64,000 bases of DNA, from positions 310,001 through 374,000 of the forward strand of contig NZ_SNWM01000003.1 in the NCBI RefSeq assembly GCF_004362245.1. Reading direction: 5' to 3'. Below are positions 53,316 through 61,734 of the stretch, in pieces. The notes under the pieces were generated by a model, which was not told the DNA's origin, did no database searches, and was given only the letters and a program-made list of their open reading frames with translations. A program made the position numbers and the translations under genes. The stretch's first letter is position 1. Each line of letters starts with the position of its first letter. The stretch is from Pedobacter duraquae (GTDB lineage: Bacteria; Bacteroidota; Bacteroidia; Sphingobacteriales; Sphingobacteriaceae).

Positions 53316-54296
53316 ATGCTTAAATGCCTTCTGAACACTTTTATTTTACTGGCGTTTTTTTTTACTGCCAGTGCTCAGCAGAAGATAATTATTCCACCTG
53401 TAGATACTGCAGTGAGAACTACGGTATATATTCCTAAACGGATTCGGGATTCAGCTTTCATGGCGCAATCCAAGCGCATTACAGATTCCATTACAACGCA
53501 CACCTGGATCATTCCTGATAGTTTACTCAGTAAATCTATCATCATAGATAGCATCTTAAAAGCTAATGTTTATGACAGGCCTGCCGGCGAACCTTGGTAT
53601 GTGATACACGGCATCAAGAAAAAAACAAGTCCTTACCGGACAGGAAAAGCATTGCCTAAAGGAGAATTCTGGGTATTGAGTTTTCTTGGTGGACTGCTGT
53701 TAATCTTTGCGATCCTCAGGTATGCCTTTAACAGGCAACTCGAAACTATTATCCATGCCTTCTATAGCAACAGAATCCTGAACAACCTAAATAAGGAAGA
53801 CAACCTGTTTACATCGTGGCCATTTCTGTTGCTTTTTATCCAGTTTGGATTCACTATCGGACTTTTTCTCTATCTCGTTGCCCAGTATTATCAGGTTTCA
53901 TATGGCGCCGGCGGCTTCCAGTTTTTTATTACGATATCAGTAATTATCGTCGTTTTATACGCTCTTAAAATCGTTCTGCTCAGGGTTATCGGTCATATTT
54001 TTAATGTACAGAAGCCTGTGCATGAGTACATATCGATATTATATTTAAGTTATTTTAATAGCTCACTCATTTTTATTCCACTGGTCGTTGCGTTTGCATT
54101 ATCGCCGTTGAAGTATGGTCTGTACTATATAGTTATATCTTTTATCTTACTCGCAATAATATTTGCGTTTCAATTTATAAGGGCAGGAGTCAACATTTTA
54201 TCTAACAATCGGTTTTCAAAAGTGTATTTATTTTTGTACTTTTGTGCCCTCGAAATTTGCCCTATTTTGATATTAATCAAGGCTATAGGATTTTAG
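53316..54296 (+). CDS. DUF4271 membrane protein
   Basis: A 326-residue protein with a signal peptide (MLKCLLNTFILLAFFFTASA), a periplasmic segment of about 100 residues, and then seven or so membrane helices (for example WVLSFLGGLLLIFAILRYAF and IIFAFQFIRAGVNIL). It matches the DUF4271 family, found in Bacteroidota and often directly before hemD, as here (10 bp). Function unknown. The start is fixed by the promoter at 53305 and by the signal peptide. Confidence 0.85.
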   Translation: MLKCLLNTFILLAFFFTASAQQKIIIPPVDTAVRTTVYIPKRIRDSAFMAQSKRITDSITTHTWIIPDSLLSKSIIIDSILKANVYDRPAGEPWYVIHGIKKKTSPYRTGKALPKGEFWVLSFLGGLLLIFAILRYAFNRQLETIIHAFYSNRILNNLNKEDNLFTSWPFLLLFIQFGFTIGLFLYLVAQYYQVSYGAGGFQFFITISVIIVVLYALKIVLLRVIGHIFNVQKPVHEYISILYLSYFNSSLIFIPLVVAFALSPLKYGLYYIVISFILLAIIFAFQFIRAGVNILSNNRFSKVYLFLYFCALEICPILILIKAIGF

Positions 54297-54306
54297 GATA
54301 ATAAAG

Positions 54307-55077
54307 ATGCAAGAAAACAAAGTAGATAGGTTACGAAAGGTCAAAAGCATTCTGATAACTTTACCGAAACCAGAAACAGAAAAGTCTCCTTATTTTGACT
54401 TGGCCAAAAAATACAATTTGAAGATTGATTTTAGGTCTTTCATTCACGTTGAAGGCGTACCTGCCAGAGATTTTAGAAAAGATAAAATCAATTTAGCTGA
54501 TTTTACGGCGGTGGTATTTACCAGCAGAAATGCAGTAGACCATTTTTTCAGAATTTGTGAAGAAATGAGGTATGAAGTTCCTGCCGACCTTAAGTATTTC
54601 TGTATCTCGGAATCTACGGCACTTTATCTTCAGAAATATATCCAGTACAGAAAACGTAAGATCTTCTTTGGTAAACAGACCGCTGCAGATCTTGCTGAAG
54701 TGCTTAAAAAGCACGCTGCGGAGAAATTCCTGTACCCTTGTTCCGATATGGCAACTGAAGACACCATGAAATTTCTTCAAAAAAATGGATATGATTTTAC
54801 CCCTGCAGTACTATTCAGAACCGTAGTGAGTGATTTATCAGACCTTGCTGAAGTTTTTTATGATGTAATCGGGTTTTTTAGTCCGTCAAGTATCCAGTCA
54901 CTTTTTACAAATTTCCCTGATTTCGCACAAAACAATACAAGGATTGCTGCGTTCGGCGTGAATACACATAAAGCTGTGACAGACGCCGGGTTAATTGTAG
55001 ATATTGCAGCTCCTTCACCGGAAGCGCCGTCAATGATCATGGCTATTGAAAACTATATTAAAAAGTCGAATAAATAA
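54307..55077 (+). CDS. hemD: uroporphyrinogen-III synthase
   Basis: Closes and inverts ring D of hydroxymethylbilane to give uroporphyrinogen III, the precursor of haem. The 256-residue protein shows the two-domain HemD pattern: ILITLPKPETEKSPYFDLA at the N-terminus, VVFTSRNAVDHFF, the hinge segment KFLYPCSDMATED and VIGFFSPSSIQSLF plus AAFGVNTHKAVTDAG in domain 2. HemD is weakly conserved, but these match. It is 10 bp after DUF4271 and likely co-transcribed; gldK follows after 123 bp. Confidence 0.92.
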   Translation: MQENKVDRLRKVKSILITLPKPETEKSPYFDLAKKYNLKIDFRSFIHVEGVPARDFRKDKINLADFTAVVFTSRNAVDHFFRICEEMRYEVPADLKYFCISESTALYLQKYIQYRKRKIFFGKQTAADLAEVLKKHAAEKFLYPCSDMATEDTMKFLQKNGYDFTPAVLFRTVVSDLSDLAEVFYDVIGFFSPSSIQSLFTNFPDFAQNNTRIAAFGVNTHKAVTDAGLIVDIAAPSPEAPSMIMAIENYIKKSNK

Positions 55078-55200
55078 AAGGCCTTTATTCAGTTTCTGTT
55101 TTTCTTGTTCATTTTTGCTGAATGCTCGCTTTTTATGCGCTAATAGTTGTTTATATCAAACGCTTTTAATAAAATTGTTATAAAATTGCATCAGTAACTT

Positions 55201-56568
55201 ATGAGAAAACTATATTTTTTTGGTTTCATTATTATATCTGCGCTATTTGCGAGCTGTGGTAAAGGTGGTCAGGGAGAGCTAACAGGTGTGTATAATAGGA
55301 AGTTCAAGAATAACAGAATTCCTCTTGGCATGGTATATATTCCACCAGGGCGTACGCTGATTGGGCAATCCGATGAAGACATCAATAATACCCAGAGCTC
55401 TCCAAGTAGAATGACATCATTCAGTGCATTTTACATGGACCAAACGGAAATTTCAAATGCCGAATACAGGCAGTTTGTAAACTATGTGAGAGACTCTGTG
55501 GCAATTACAATGCTTGGCCCTACAGCTGCACCAAACTTATACCTTCCCGCACCTCAGGCAACTCAGGGTGGCGCAAGCCTTACGTCGCAACGTTTTATCG
55601 ACTGGAGAAAAGTAGGTAATGGTTCTGTGCTTTGGAGAAATAAAAATGGCGGTTATGCTGCCAAATTAGCTGATATGTACTATTCTGGGGATGATGCACT
55701 GCCAGGTAGAAACGAATTGGACGTACGTAAGTTCAGATATGCTTACAGTTATGTAAACCTTGATCTTGCTGCTAAAGGCAGGAACGATCCAAATAGTAAA
55801 CGTAAAGATTATATCGAGAGCTACATCGATGCTCCGGATCCCAATAAACCAAATGAATTTCCTTCAGTAAGTGTTTATCCTGATACACTGGTATGGAAAA
55901 TGGATTATTCTTATTCTCAGAATGATCCAATGGTGAAAAATTATTTCAATCACCCTTCTTACGATAACTATCCTGTTGTAGGTGTATCCTGGGAGCAGGC
56001 AAATGCTTTTTGCGATTGGCGTACTAAACTATACCAATCAGTAGCGGCACGTAGAAAACTGCCTTTAAACTCCAGACCTGAATACAGATTGCCAACGGAT
56101 GCTCAGTTTGAATACGCTGCAAGAGGTGGTAACACCAAAACCAAGTATCCTTGGGGAGGTCCATACATTCGCAATACAAAAGGATGTATGCAGGCGAACT
56201 TTAAAGTGGGTAGAGGTAACTATTCAGATGATGGTGGTCTATATACCGTAAATGTACATTCTTACTTCCCTAACGATTACGGCTTGTATAACATGGCAGG
56301 TAACGTTGCGGAATGGACAGTAACAGCTTACAATCAATCTGCAGCACCACTGCTGTTGGATTTCAACCCTAACTTTACTTACGTTGCCAGACCAACTGAC
56401 AACAAATACCTGAAACGTAAAGTTGTTCGTGGTGGATCATGGAAAGACATAGGTTTCTTCCTGCAGAATTCTGTTGGTACCTATGAATATCAGGATCAGT
56501 CAAGGTCTTATATTGGTTTTAGATGCGTTGTTTCTTATCCTGGAACAGACATCAATTACAGAAACTAA
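55201..56568 (+). CDS. gldK: type IX secretion/gliding lipoprotein GldK
   Basis: GldK (PorK) forms, with GldN, the large periplasmic ring of the type IX secretion system under the outer membrane. A 455-residue lipoprotein with lipobox LFASC. Most of the chain is a formylglycine-generating-enzyme/sulfatase-modifying domain that serves as structure: IPLGMVYIPPGRTLIGQSDE, FYMDQTEISNAEYRQF, YPVVGVSWEQANAFCDWR, YRLPTDAQFEYAARGG and VVRGGSWKD. First gene of gldKLMN. A weak TAAAATTG element lies about 15-25 bp before the ATG. Confidence 0.96.
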   Translation: MRKLYFFGFIIISALFASCGKGGQGELTGVYNRKFKNNRIPLGMVYIPPGRTLIGQSDEDINNTQSSPSRMTSFSAFYMDQTEISNAEYRQFVNYVRDSVAITMLGPTAAPNLYLPAPQATQGGASLTSQRFIDWRKVGNGSVLWRNKNGGYAAKLADMYYSGDDALPGRNELDVRKFRYAYSYVNLDLAAKGRNDPNSKRKDYIESYIDAPDPNKPNEFPSVSVYPDTLVWKMDYSYSQNDPMVKNYFNHPSYDNYPVVGVSWEQANAFCDWRTKLYQSVAARRKLPLNSRPEYRLPTDAQFEYAARGGNTKTKYPWGGPYIRNTKGCMQANFKVGRGNYSDDGGLYTVNVHSYFPNDYGLYNMAGNVAEWTVTAYNQSAAPLLLDFNPNFTYVARPTDNKYLKRKVVRGGSWKDIGFFLQNSVGTYEYQDQSRSYIGFRCVVSYPGTDINYRN

Positions 56569-56613
56569 TCTATACAAAACACATACCTATTCGTTAAACA
56601 CACACTAAAAGAC

Positions 56614-57426
56614 ATGGCAGCAAAGCAAAAATTTGATTGGTTACACACAGCAATATCCTTAGGGGCTAGTATCGTAATCGTTGGAGCATTATTTAAAATC
56701 CTTCATATCGGCGGTATACTTGGTAACTACGCGATTGGTATAGGATTAGGCGTGGAGGCATTTTTATTCGCTATTACCGCATTCTTCCCACCAACACCTG
56801 AACCAGCTTGGGAACGCGTATATCCAGAACTTAGCGATAGTTTTACTGGCGAATTGCCAAAAGCATCTGCAAGACCATCAGTAAATATATCTTCAGGATT
56901 CTCTTCTACGGCTGCGTTAGACAATATGTTGAGCGATGCCAAAATCGGCCCTGAATTAATTGAAAGTCTCGGACAAGGTCTACGGACATTCGGCGACAAA
57001 GTAGCTGCTATCTCAACAATAGCTGATGCTTCTACTGCAACAAATGAATTTACTGGTAAAATTAAAAGTGCTACAGCAAGTTTCGACAGCCTGAACAATG
57101 CTTTTGATAAAGCAACATCGCAGTTAGTTGAAATGGGCAATAGCTCTGGACAGGCAGAAGCCTACCATGATCAGGTAAATAACCTGGCGAAAAACCTATC
57201 AGCCTTAAATGCAGTTTATGAACTTGAACTTCAGGATTCCAGCGCTCACCTGAAATCTATGAATAAATTTTATCAGAATCTTTCCCTTACCATGAACAAC
57301 TTTAATGAGTCTATGGAAGATTCTAAACAGTTCAAGGAAGAAGTTGGTAAGCTTGCCAAAAACTTGTCTTCATTGAATGCCATTTATGGTAATATGCTGT
57401 CTGCAATGAATCAGCCACGTGTATAA
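56614..57426 (+). CDS. gldL: type IX secretion motor stator protein GldL
   Basis: GldL forms the inner-membrane pentamer which, with a GldM dimer, makes the proton-driven motor of type IX secretion and gliding. The 270 residues start with two membrane helices (about 12-31 and 35-57; SLGASIVIVGALFKILHIGG and GLGVEAFLFAITAFF). The helix-2 Glu (VEAF) is the likely proton-carrying residue known in GldL. The long cytoplasmic tail is helical with repeats such as NLAKNLSALNAVYELELQ. It sits 45 bp after gldK and 41 bp before gldM. Confidence 0.96.
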   Translation: MAAKQKFDWLHTAISLGASIVIVGALFKILHIGGILGNYAIGIGLGVEAFLFAITAFFPPTPEPAWERVYPELSDSFTGELPKASARPSVNISSGFSSTAALDNMLSDAKIGPELIESLGQGLRTFGDKVAAISTIADASTATNEFTGKIKSATASFDSLNNAFDKATSQLVEMGNSSGQAEAYHDQVNNLAKNLSALNAVYELELQDSSAHLKSMNKFYQNLSLTMNNFNESMEDSKQFKEEVGKLAKNLSSLNAIYGNMLSAMNQPRV

Positions 57427-57467
57427 TTTATTAGTGATCTGTTAATTACTAAAGAACCTATTTAAAC

Positions 57468-59006
57468 ATGGCCGGAGGAAGAGAAACGACAAGACAGAAG
57501 ATGATCAATATCATGTATTTGGTATTGTTAGCTATGCTTGCGCTAAACGTATCAGATACTATTCTGAATGCATTTAAAAATATAAACGACAGTTTGGAGA
57601 CTTCAAAAGGCAACGTAAATGTCAGCATTGAGCAGCTTTTTTCAGCTTTCCAAAATACAAAACTTAAAGATGAACCTGCCCGTGCACAGCCCATTTGGGA
57701 TAAAGCCAATCAAGCTAAGGCATACGCAGAAGAGCTAAATGCTTATATCCAAAAAATTAAAACTGATTTCTCTACTGCTGGTAATGGCATAGATCCTGAA
57801 ACAGGTGATCTTGTAGAGCGCGCTAACCAGGATATCGCTCAGGGCATCATGATCAACCAGAAAAAAGGCGAAGAGCTGAAAGCGAAGATCAACAGTACCC
57901 GTGAGAAATTGATCGGACTGTTAAATCCTGAAGATCGTGCTTCAGTGACGTTCTCCCTGGAGGCAAAAGATGCTGATAAAAACGTTAATGGTAAAAAGAA
58001 GTGGGAAGAAATCAACTTCGGTGAGGGAACTCCCCTGACTGCAGCCAATACCATTTTGACCAAGATTCAGACGGATACTAAAAACGCTGAGGCGGAAGTA
58101 GTAAAAAAACTGTTTGGAAATATGGATAAGTCACTGGTAAACCTGGATCAGTTTGCAGCAGTAGCTGTAGCACCAAGTTCCTATGTGATCCAGGGACAGC
58201 CCTATGTGGCTGAGGTATTTCTTACCGCGAGCGATTCCAAGTCAAATCCAGATATTTCAGTTGGAGGTGGCAAGTTATCGGTTAAGGACGGCAAAGGTTC
58301 TTATACTGGAAGCACCGGAAGCGTTGGTGTTTTCAAATGGGTAGGAACAATTCGCGTTAAACAAACAGACGGTCAGATTAAGGAATATCGCACGCCAGAA
58401 CAAACGTATCAGGTGGCCAAGCCTTCTGCTACGGTGTCTCCTGATAAGATGAACGTAATCTATGCGGGCATTCCGAATCCATTCTCGGTATCGGCAGCAG
58501 GTTTCCCTTTGGAGAGTGTTAAAGCAAGTATCTCTGCCGGATCAATTAGCGGAAGCAACGGTAAGTTCATGGTCAACGTTGGTGGCGACCAGATCGGAAA
58601 AGAATTAAATATCAATGTGTCTGCTGCATCAGGTGGTAAAACACTTAATTTAGGTGCACAGAAATTTAGGGTTAAAGCATTGCCAACACCGAAAGCCTTC
58701 GTTAAGGGTAAATCTGGTGGTAACGTAGACCTGGAGTGGCTTGCTGCTTCCGGACAGATTGAGACGGAACTGGAAGATTTTGTATTTGACATTAAATACA
58801 AGGTGATCCGTTTCTCGACTACCTTTATTAATCCAAGATCTGCTGCTTTAACGGTGCAAAATAGTGGTGGCGGCTTTAGCGGACAAACTAAAGGGGCATT
58901 AAATTCTATTCAGCCGGGCGCAACGGTAATCTTCAGGGATATTGTTGTGGAAGGACCGGATGGAAGACAAAAAGTATTAGATGGAATTACGTTTACAGCT
59001 AAATAG
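57468..59006 (+). CDS. gldM: type IX secretion motor protein GldM
   Basis: GldM spans the periplasm from the GldL motor to the GldKN ring. The 512 residues match the family length: an N-terminal cytoplasmic start MAGGRETTRQKMINIMYLVL leading into one membrane helix with the typical LLAMLALNVSDTILNAF, then four periplasmic domains (helical D1 with INQKKGEELKAKI, beta-rich D2-D4; D4 includes PTPKAFVKGKSGGNV). Its stop is 7 bp before gldN. Confidence 0.97.
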   Translation: MAGGRETTRQKMINIMYLVLLAMLALNVSDTILNAFKNINDSLETSKGNVNVSIEQLFSAFQNTKLKDEPARAQPIWDKANQAKAYAEELNAYIQKIKTDFSTAGNGIDPETGDLVERANQDIAQGIMINQKKGEELKAKINSTREKLIGLLNPEDRASVTFSLEAKDADKNVNGKKKWEEINFGEGTPLTAANTILTKIQTDTKNAEAEVVKKLFGNMDKSLVNLDQFAAVAVAPSSYVIQGQPYVAEVFLTASDSKSNPDISVGGGKLSVKDGKGSYTGSTGSVGVFKWVGTIRVKQTDGQIKEYRTPEQTYQVAKPSATVSPDKMNVIYAGIPNPFSVSAAGFPLESVKASISAGSISGSNGKFMVNVGGDQIGKELNINVSAASGGKTLNLGAQKFRVKALPTPKAFVKGKSGGNVDLEWLAASGQIETELEDFVFDIKYKVIRFSTTFINPRSAALTVQNSGGGFSGQTKGALNSIQPGATVIFRDIVVEGPDGRQKVLDGITFTAK

Positions 59007-59013
59007 ATACCGG

Positions 59014-59898
59014 ATGAAAAAGATTGTATATATCGTTGTTTTAATGCTGTTAAGCAGTGCAGTATTTGCACAAACAGCTACGCCACCTGTGGTAGCAGCA
59101 CCTAAGCCTGCGAAATCAAAACTTAAAACTCCACCTAAAGATGGCTTTTCTGTTCGTAAGGATGTAGACAGTAGTGTTCTTGTTCCGTATGCAGATGTAA
59201 GGGAAGAGGATGTATATTATTCTAAACGGATCTGGAGAGAGATCGATCTGAGAGATACCATCAATTCAGTTTTGAAGGCCGAGAGTTCTAAGCTAATTGA
59301 CATTCTGATGGATGCGGTAGGGAATGAAGAACTGACAGTTTATTCTCCAAAGGATACCGCCGCAGGAAAACTCTTGAATGATAACGATTCATTTAAGATT
59401 GCGCTAACGGCTAAAGAAGCTTTGCAGTCTGCCAGAGGGTATACTGAAGGAACGCCGGATGCGTCAACAGGTAAACTGGCAGAGCCTACGTTAAAGAGAT
59501 TCAGACCTGATGAATTCCTGAAATACAGAATTAAAGAAGACTGGATTCTCGATGTTAAACGCTCTGTATTTGAACCACGGATTGTAGGTATCGCACCTAT
59601 GAAACTTGTTGAAGGATATTGGCAGCCGGTATTCTGGGTTTATTATGATGACGCAAGAGAGTTATTGAGCAAAAAACGTTTAGTAAATCCAGCTAATGAT
59701 GCATCAGTGCTTACATATGATGACTTCTTTGTAAGAAGGTTATTCAATAGCTATGTGGTTAAAGAAACTAACCCGGCCAATAAATCAATTGTTGACATGC
59801 TTGGGGTGCTTGATCCTAAAGATCCCCGGAAATTATACGAGTCTGAAAGAATCAAGAAATCTATTTCAGACTACGAGCAAAGTTTGTGGGAATACTAA
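59014..59898 (+). CDS. gldN: type IX secretion ring protein GldN
   Basis: GldN (PorN) pairs with GldK in the periplasmic ring. The 294-residue form from 59014 begins with a clean signal peptide (MKKIVYIVVLMLLSSAVFAQ); a longer frame from 58981 overlaps gldM and would put 11 unlike residues before it. Family features: the KDGFSVRKDVDSS region, YYSKRIWREIDLRD, FLKYRIKEDWILDVKRS and FWVYYDDARELL. Last gene of the operon, ended by a strong terminator. Only one gldN-type gene is here (no gldO). Confidence 0.96.
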   Translation: MKKIVYIVVLMLLSSAVFAQTATPPVVAAPKPAKSKLKTPPKDGFSVRKDVDSSVLVPYADVREEDVYYSKRIWREIDLRDTINSVLKAESSKLIDILMDAVGNEELTVYSPKDTAAGKLLNDNDSFKIALTAKEALQSARGYTEGTPDASTGKLAEPTLKRFRPDEFLKYRIKEDWILDVKRSVFEPRIVGIAPMKLVEGYWQPVFWVYYDDARELLSKKRLVNPANDASVLTYDDFFVRRLFNSYVVKETNPANKSIVDMLGVLDPKDPRKLYESERIKKSISDYEQSLWEY

Positions 59899-59899
59899 C

Positions 59900-59931
59900 A
59901 AAAAACCCGGTAAGCAATTACCGGGTTTTTT
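59900..59931. terminator. bidirectional terminator between gldN and uvrC
   Basis: Perfect 14-bp arms AAAAAACCCGGTAA and TTACCGGGTTTTTT around a GCAA loop. A-run and T-run on the outside serve both converging genes; it overlaps the very end of uvrC's downstream side by position only. Confidence 0.93.
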
Positions 59932-61733
59932 TATGCCTGCTGGTTAAAATATTCAATCAACGTCTTAACCTGGGTTTTATTTAATACGGCCGACAGCTCA
60001 TCCTCTGTTGCTTCTTTTATTTTTTTAACAGACTTAAACTGGCGTAGTAGTTTATCGGCAGAAGTTTTACCAATCCCTGCAATAGCCTCCAGTTCGGTTT
60101 TCAAAGTACCCTGATCCCTTTTCTTTCTGTGGAAGGTAATGCCAAACCTGTGTGCTTCATCTCTGAGCTGTTGAATTACTTTTAGCGTCTCAGATTTCTT
60201 ATCCAGGTATAATGGGTAACTGTCGCCAGGATAATAAAGCTCCTCAAGTCTTTTGGCAATTCCGATCACTGTGACCATCTTATCAATACCAAGTTTTTTT
60301 AAACTCGTCACAGCAGAAGATAGCTGCCCTTTACCGCCATCAATAATGATCAATTGGGGCAATGGCTCGTTCTCGTCCAACATTCGCTTGTAGCGTCTGT
60401 AAACGGCTTCCTCCATTGTAGCAAAGTCGTTAGGCCCTTCCACGGTTTTTACGTTGAAATGCCTGTAGTCTTTTTTAGAGGGTTTAGCATCTCTGAACAC
60501 CACAATAGCGGAGACTGGGTATTTCCCCTGGAAATTGGAGTTATCAAAACATTCGATATGTACAGGCAACCGGGTAAGGCGCAAGTCACTCTGCATCTGT
60601 GTAAGGATACGTTCTGACCTCAGGTCTGGATTTAGTTTTTCATACTGGTTTAGTTTCTCCCGCTTAAAGAAAAGCACATTTTTTTGCGATAGTTCCAGTA
60701 AACTTTTCTTCTCGCCAAGTTTAGGTACTGTAAACTTGAGCGAAGCATCGTCCAATGATATTTCGAAAGGAACGATGATCTCCCGGGAGGTACTGTGGAA
60801 TTTGGAACGGAACTCGCTGATTGCTATCGTAAGGAGTTCTTCATCACTTTCATCGAGACGCTTCTTGATTTCAATCGTCTGTGTCTGGATGATGCTGCCG
60901 TTCATGATTTTTAAGTAATTCACAAAGGCATAGCGTTCGTCGGATGCGATGCTCACCACATCAACATTCGTAATTGAACTATTTACGACGGTAGATTTGC
61001 TCTGGTATTTCTCCAATACTACCAGTTTGCGCTGGTACTGATGCGCATATTCAAAGTTGAGGTCTGCCACAGCATTTTTAATGATCTGCTTTACATCGCG
61101 AATTACATTACCAATCTTTCCGTTAAGAATATCTTTTATTTCTTCAATGTTTTTCTCATAGTCATCTGCAGGCTGATAGTCCTGACATGGCCCTTTGCAG
61201 TTCCCGATCTGATATTCGAGACAGACCTTGAACTTCCCGGCTTCAATGTTCTCACGCGTTAACGCCAGATTGCATGTACGCAGGGGATAAGTTTCTTTGA
61301 TCAGATCCAGAATGGTGTGCATCATGCCTACAGAGGCATAGGGACCGAAATAGGTGGAACCATCCTTAACCATTTTGCGTGTCCAGAATACTCTGGGATA
61401 GGCTTCTTTTTTGATGATGATCCATGGATAGGTCTTATCATCCTTCAACATGATATTATAACGCGGCTGATGCTTTTTGATCAGGCTATTTTCCAGGAGC
61501 CAGGCATCAATCTCGGTATTTACGATGGTGAAAGTTATTTTGCGGATTCTGGAAACGAGCACCCGCGTTTTACCATTCATCTGACTGTCGGAGTTGAAAT
61601 AAGAGCCAACACGATTGCGCAGATCTTTGGCCTTGCCGATATAGATCAGTGTATCTTCAGCATCCCAGAACTGGTAAACCCCTGGCCGGTGCGGTACATC
61701 GGTCAGGGCCTGTTTATAGTCAAAAGCAGCCAT
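59931..61733 (-). CDS. uvrC: excinuclease ABC subunit C
   Basis: Makes both incisions around DNA lesions in nucleotide excision repair. The 600 residues have, in order: GIY-YIG nuclease (about 15-95; GVYQFWDAEDTLIYIGKAKDL), the Cys-rich stretch CNLALTRENIEAGKFKVC with CQDY, a UVR (UvrB-binding) segment near 205-240, the RNase H-like 5' nuclease domain (IECFDNSNFQGKYPVSAIVV; LIIDGGKGQLSSA) and a C-terminal helix-hairpin-helix (IAGIGKTSADKLLRQF). It starts 1 bp after the stop of the penicillin-binding protein gene, so the two are one transcript. Confidence 0.97.
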   Translation of the reverse strand: MAAFDYKQALTDVPHRPGVYQFWDAEDTLIYIGKAKDLRNRVGSYFNSDSQMNGKTRVLVSRIRKITFTIVNTEIDAWLLENSLIKKHQPRYNIMLKDDKTYPWIIIKKEAYPRVFWTRKMVKDGSTYFGPYASVGMMHTILDLIKETYPLRTCNLALTRENIEAGKFKVCLEYQIGNCKGPCQDYQPADDYEKNIEEIKDILNGKIGNVIRDVKQIIKNAVADLNFEYAHQYQRKLVVLEKYQSKSTVVNSSITNVDVVSIASDERYAFVNYLKIMNGSIIQTQTIEIKKRLDESDEELLTIAISEFRSKFHSTSREIIVPFEISLDDASLKFTVPKLGEKKSLLELSQKNVLFFKREKLNQYEKLNPDLRSERILTQMQSDLRLTRLPVHIECFDNSNFQGKYPVSAIVVFRDAKPSKKDYRHFNVKTVEGPNDFATMEEAVYRRYKRMLDENEPLPQLIIIDGGKGQLSSAVTSLKKLGIDKMVTVIGIAKRLEELYYPGDSYPLYLDKKSETLKVIQQLRDEAHRFGITFHRKKRDQGTLKTELEAIAGIGKTSADKLLRQFKSVKKIKEATEDELSAVLNKTQVKTLIEYFNQQA

Positions 61734-61734
61734 G

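Noticed and set aside
52790-53338. 182-codon minus-strand open frame
   Set aside because: It lies wholly against the conserved helicase-C motifs of the SNF2 gene; a shadow frame.
55078-55200. Terminator or clear promoter before gldK
   Set aside because: Only a loose ATTCAG/CTGAAT repeat and a weak TAAAATTG element were found; neither is convincing.
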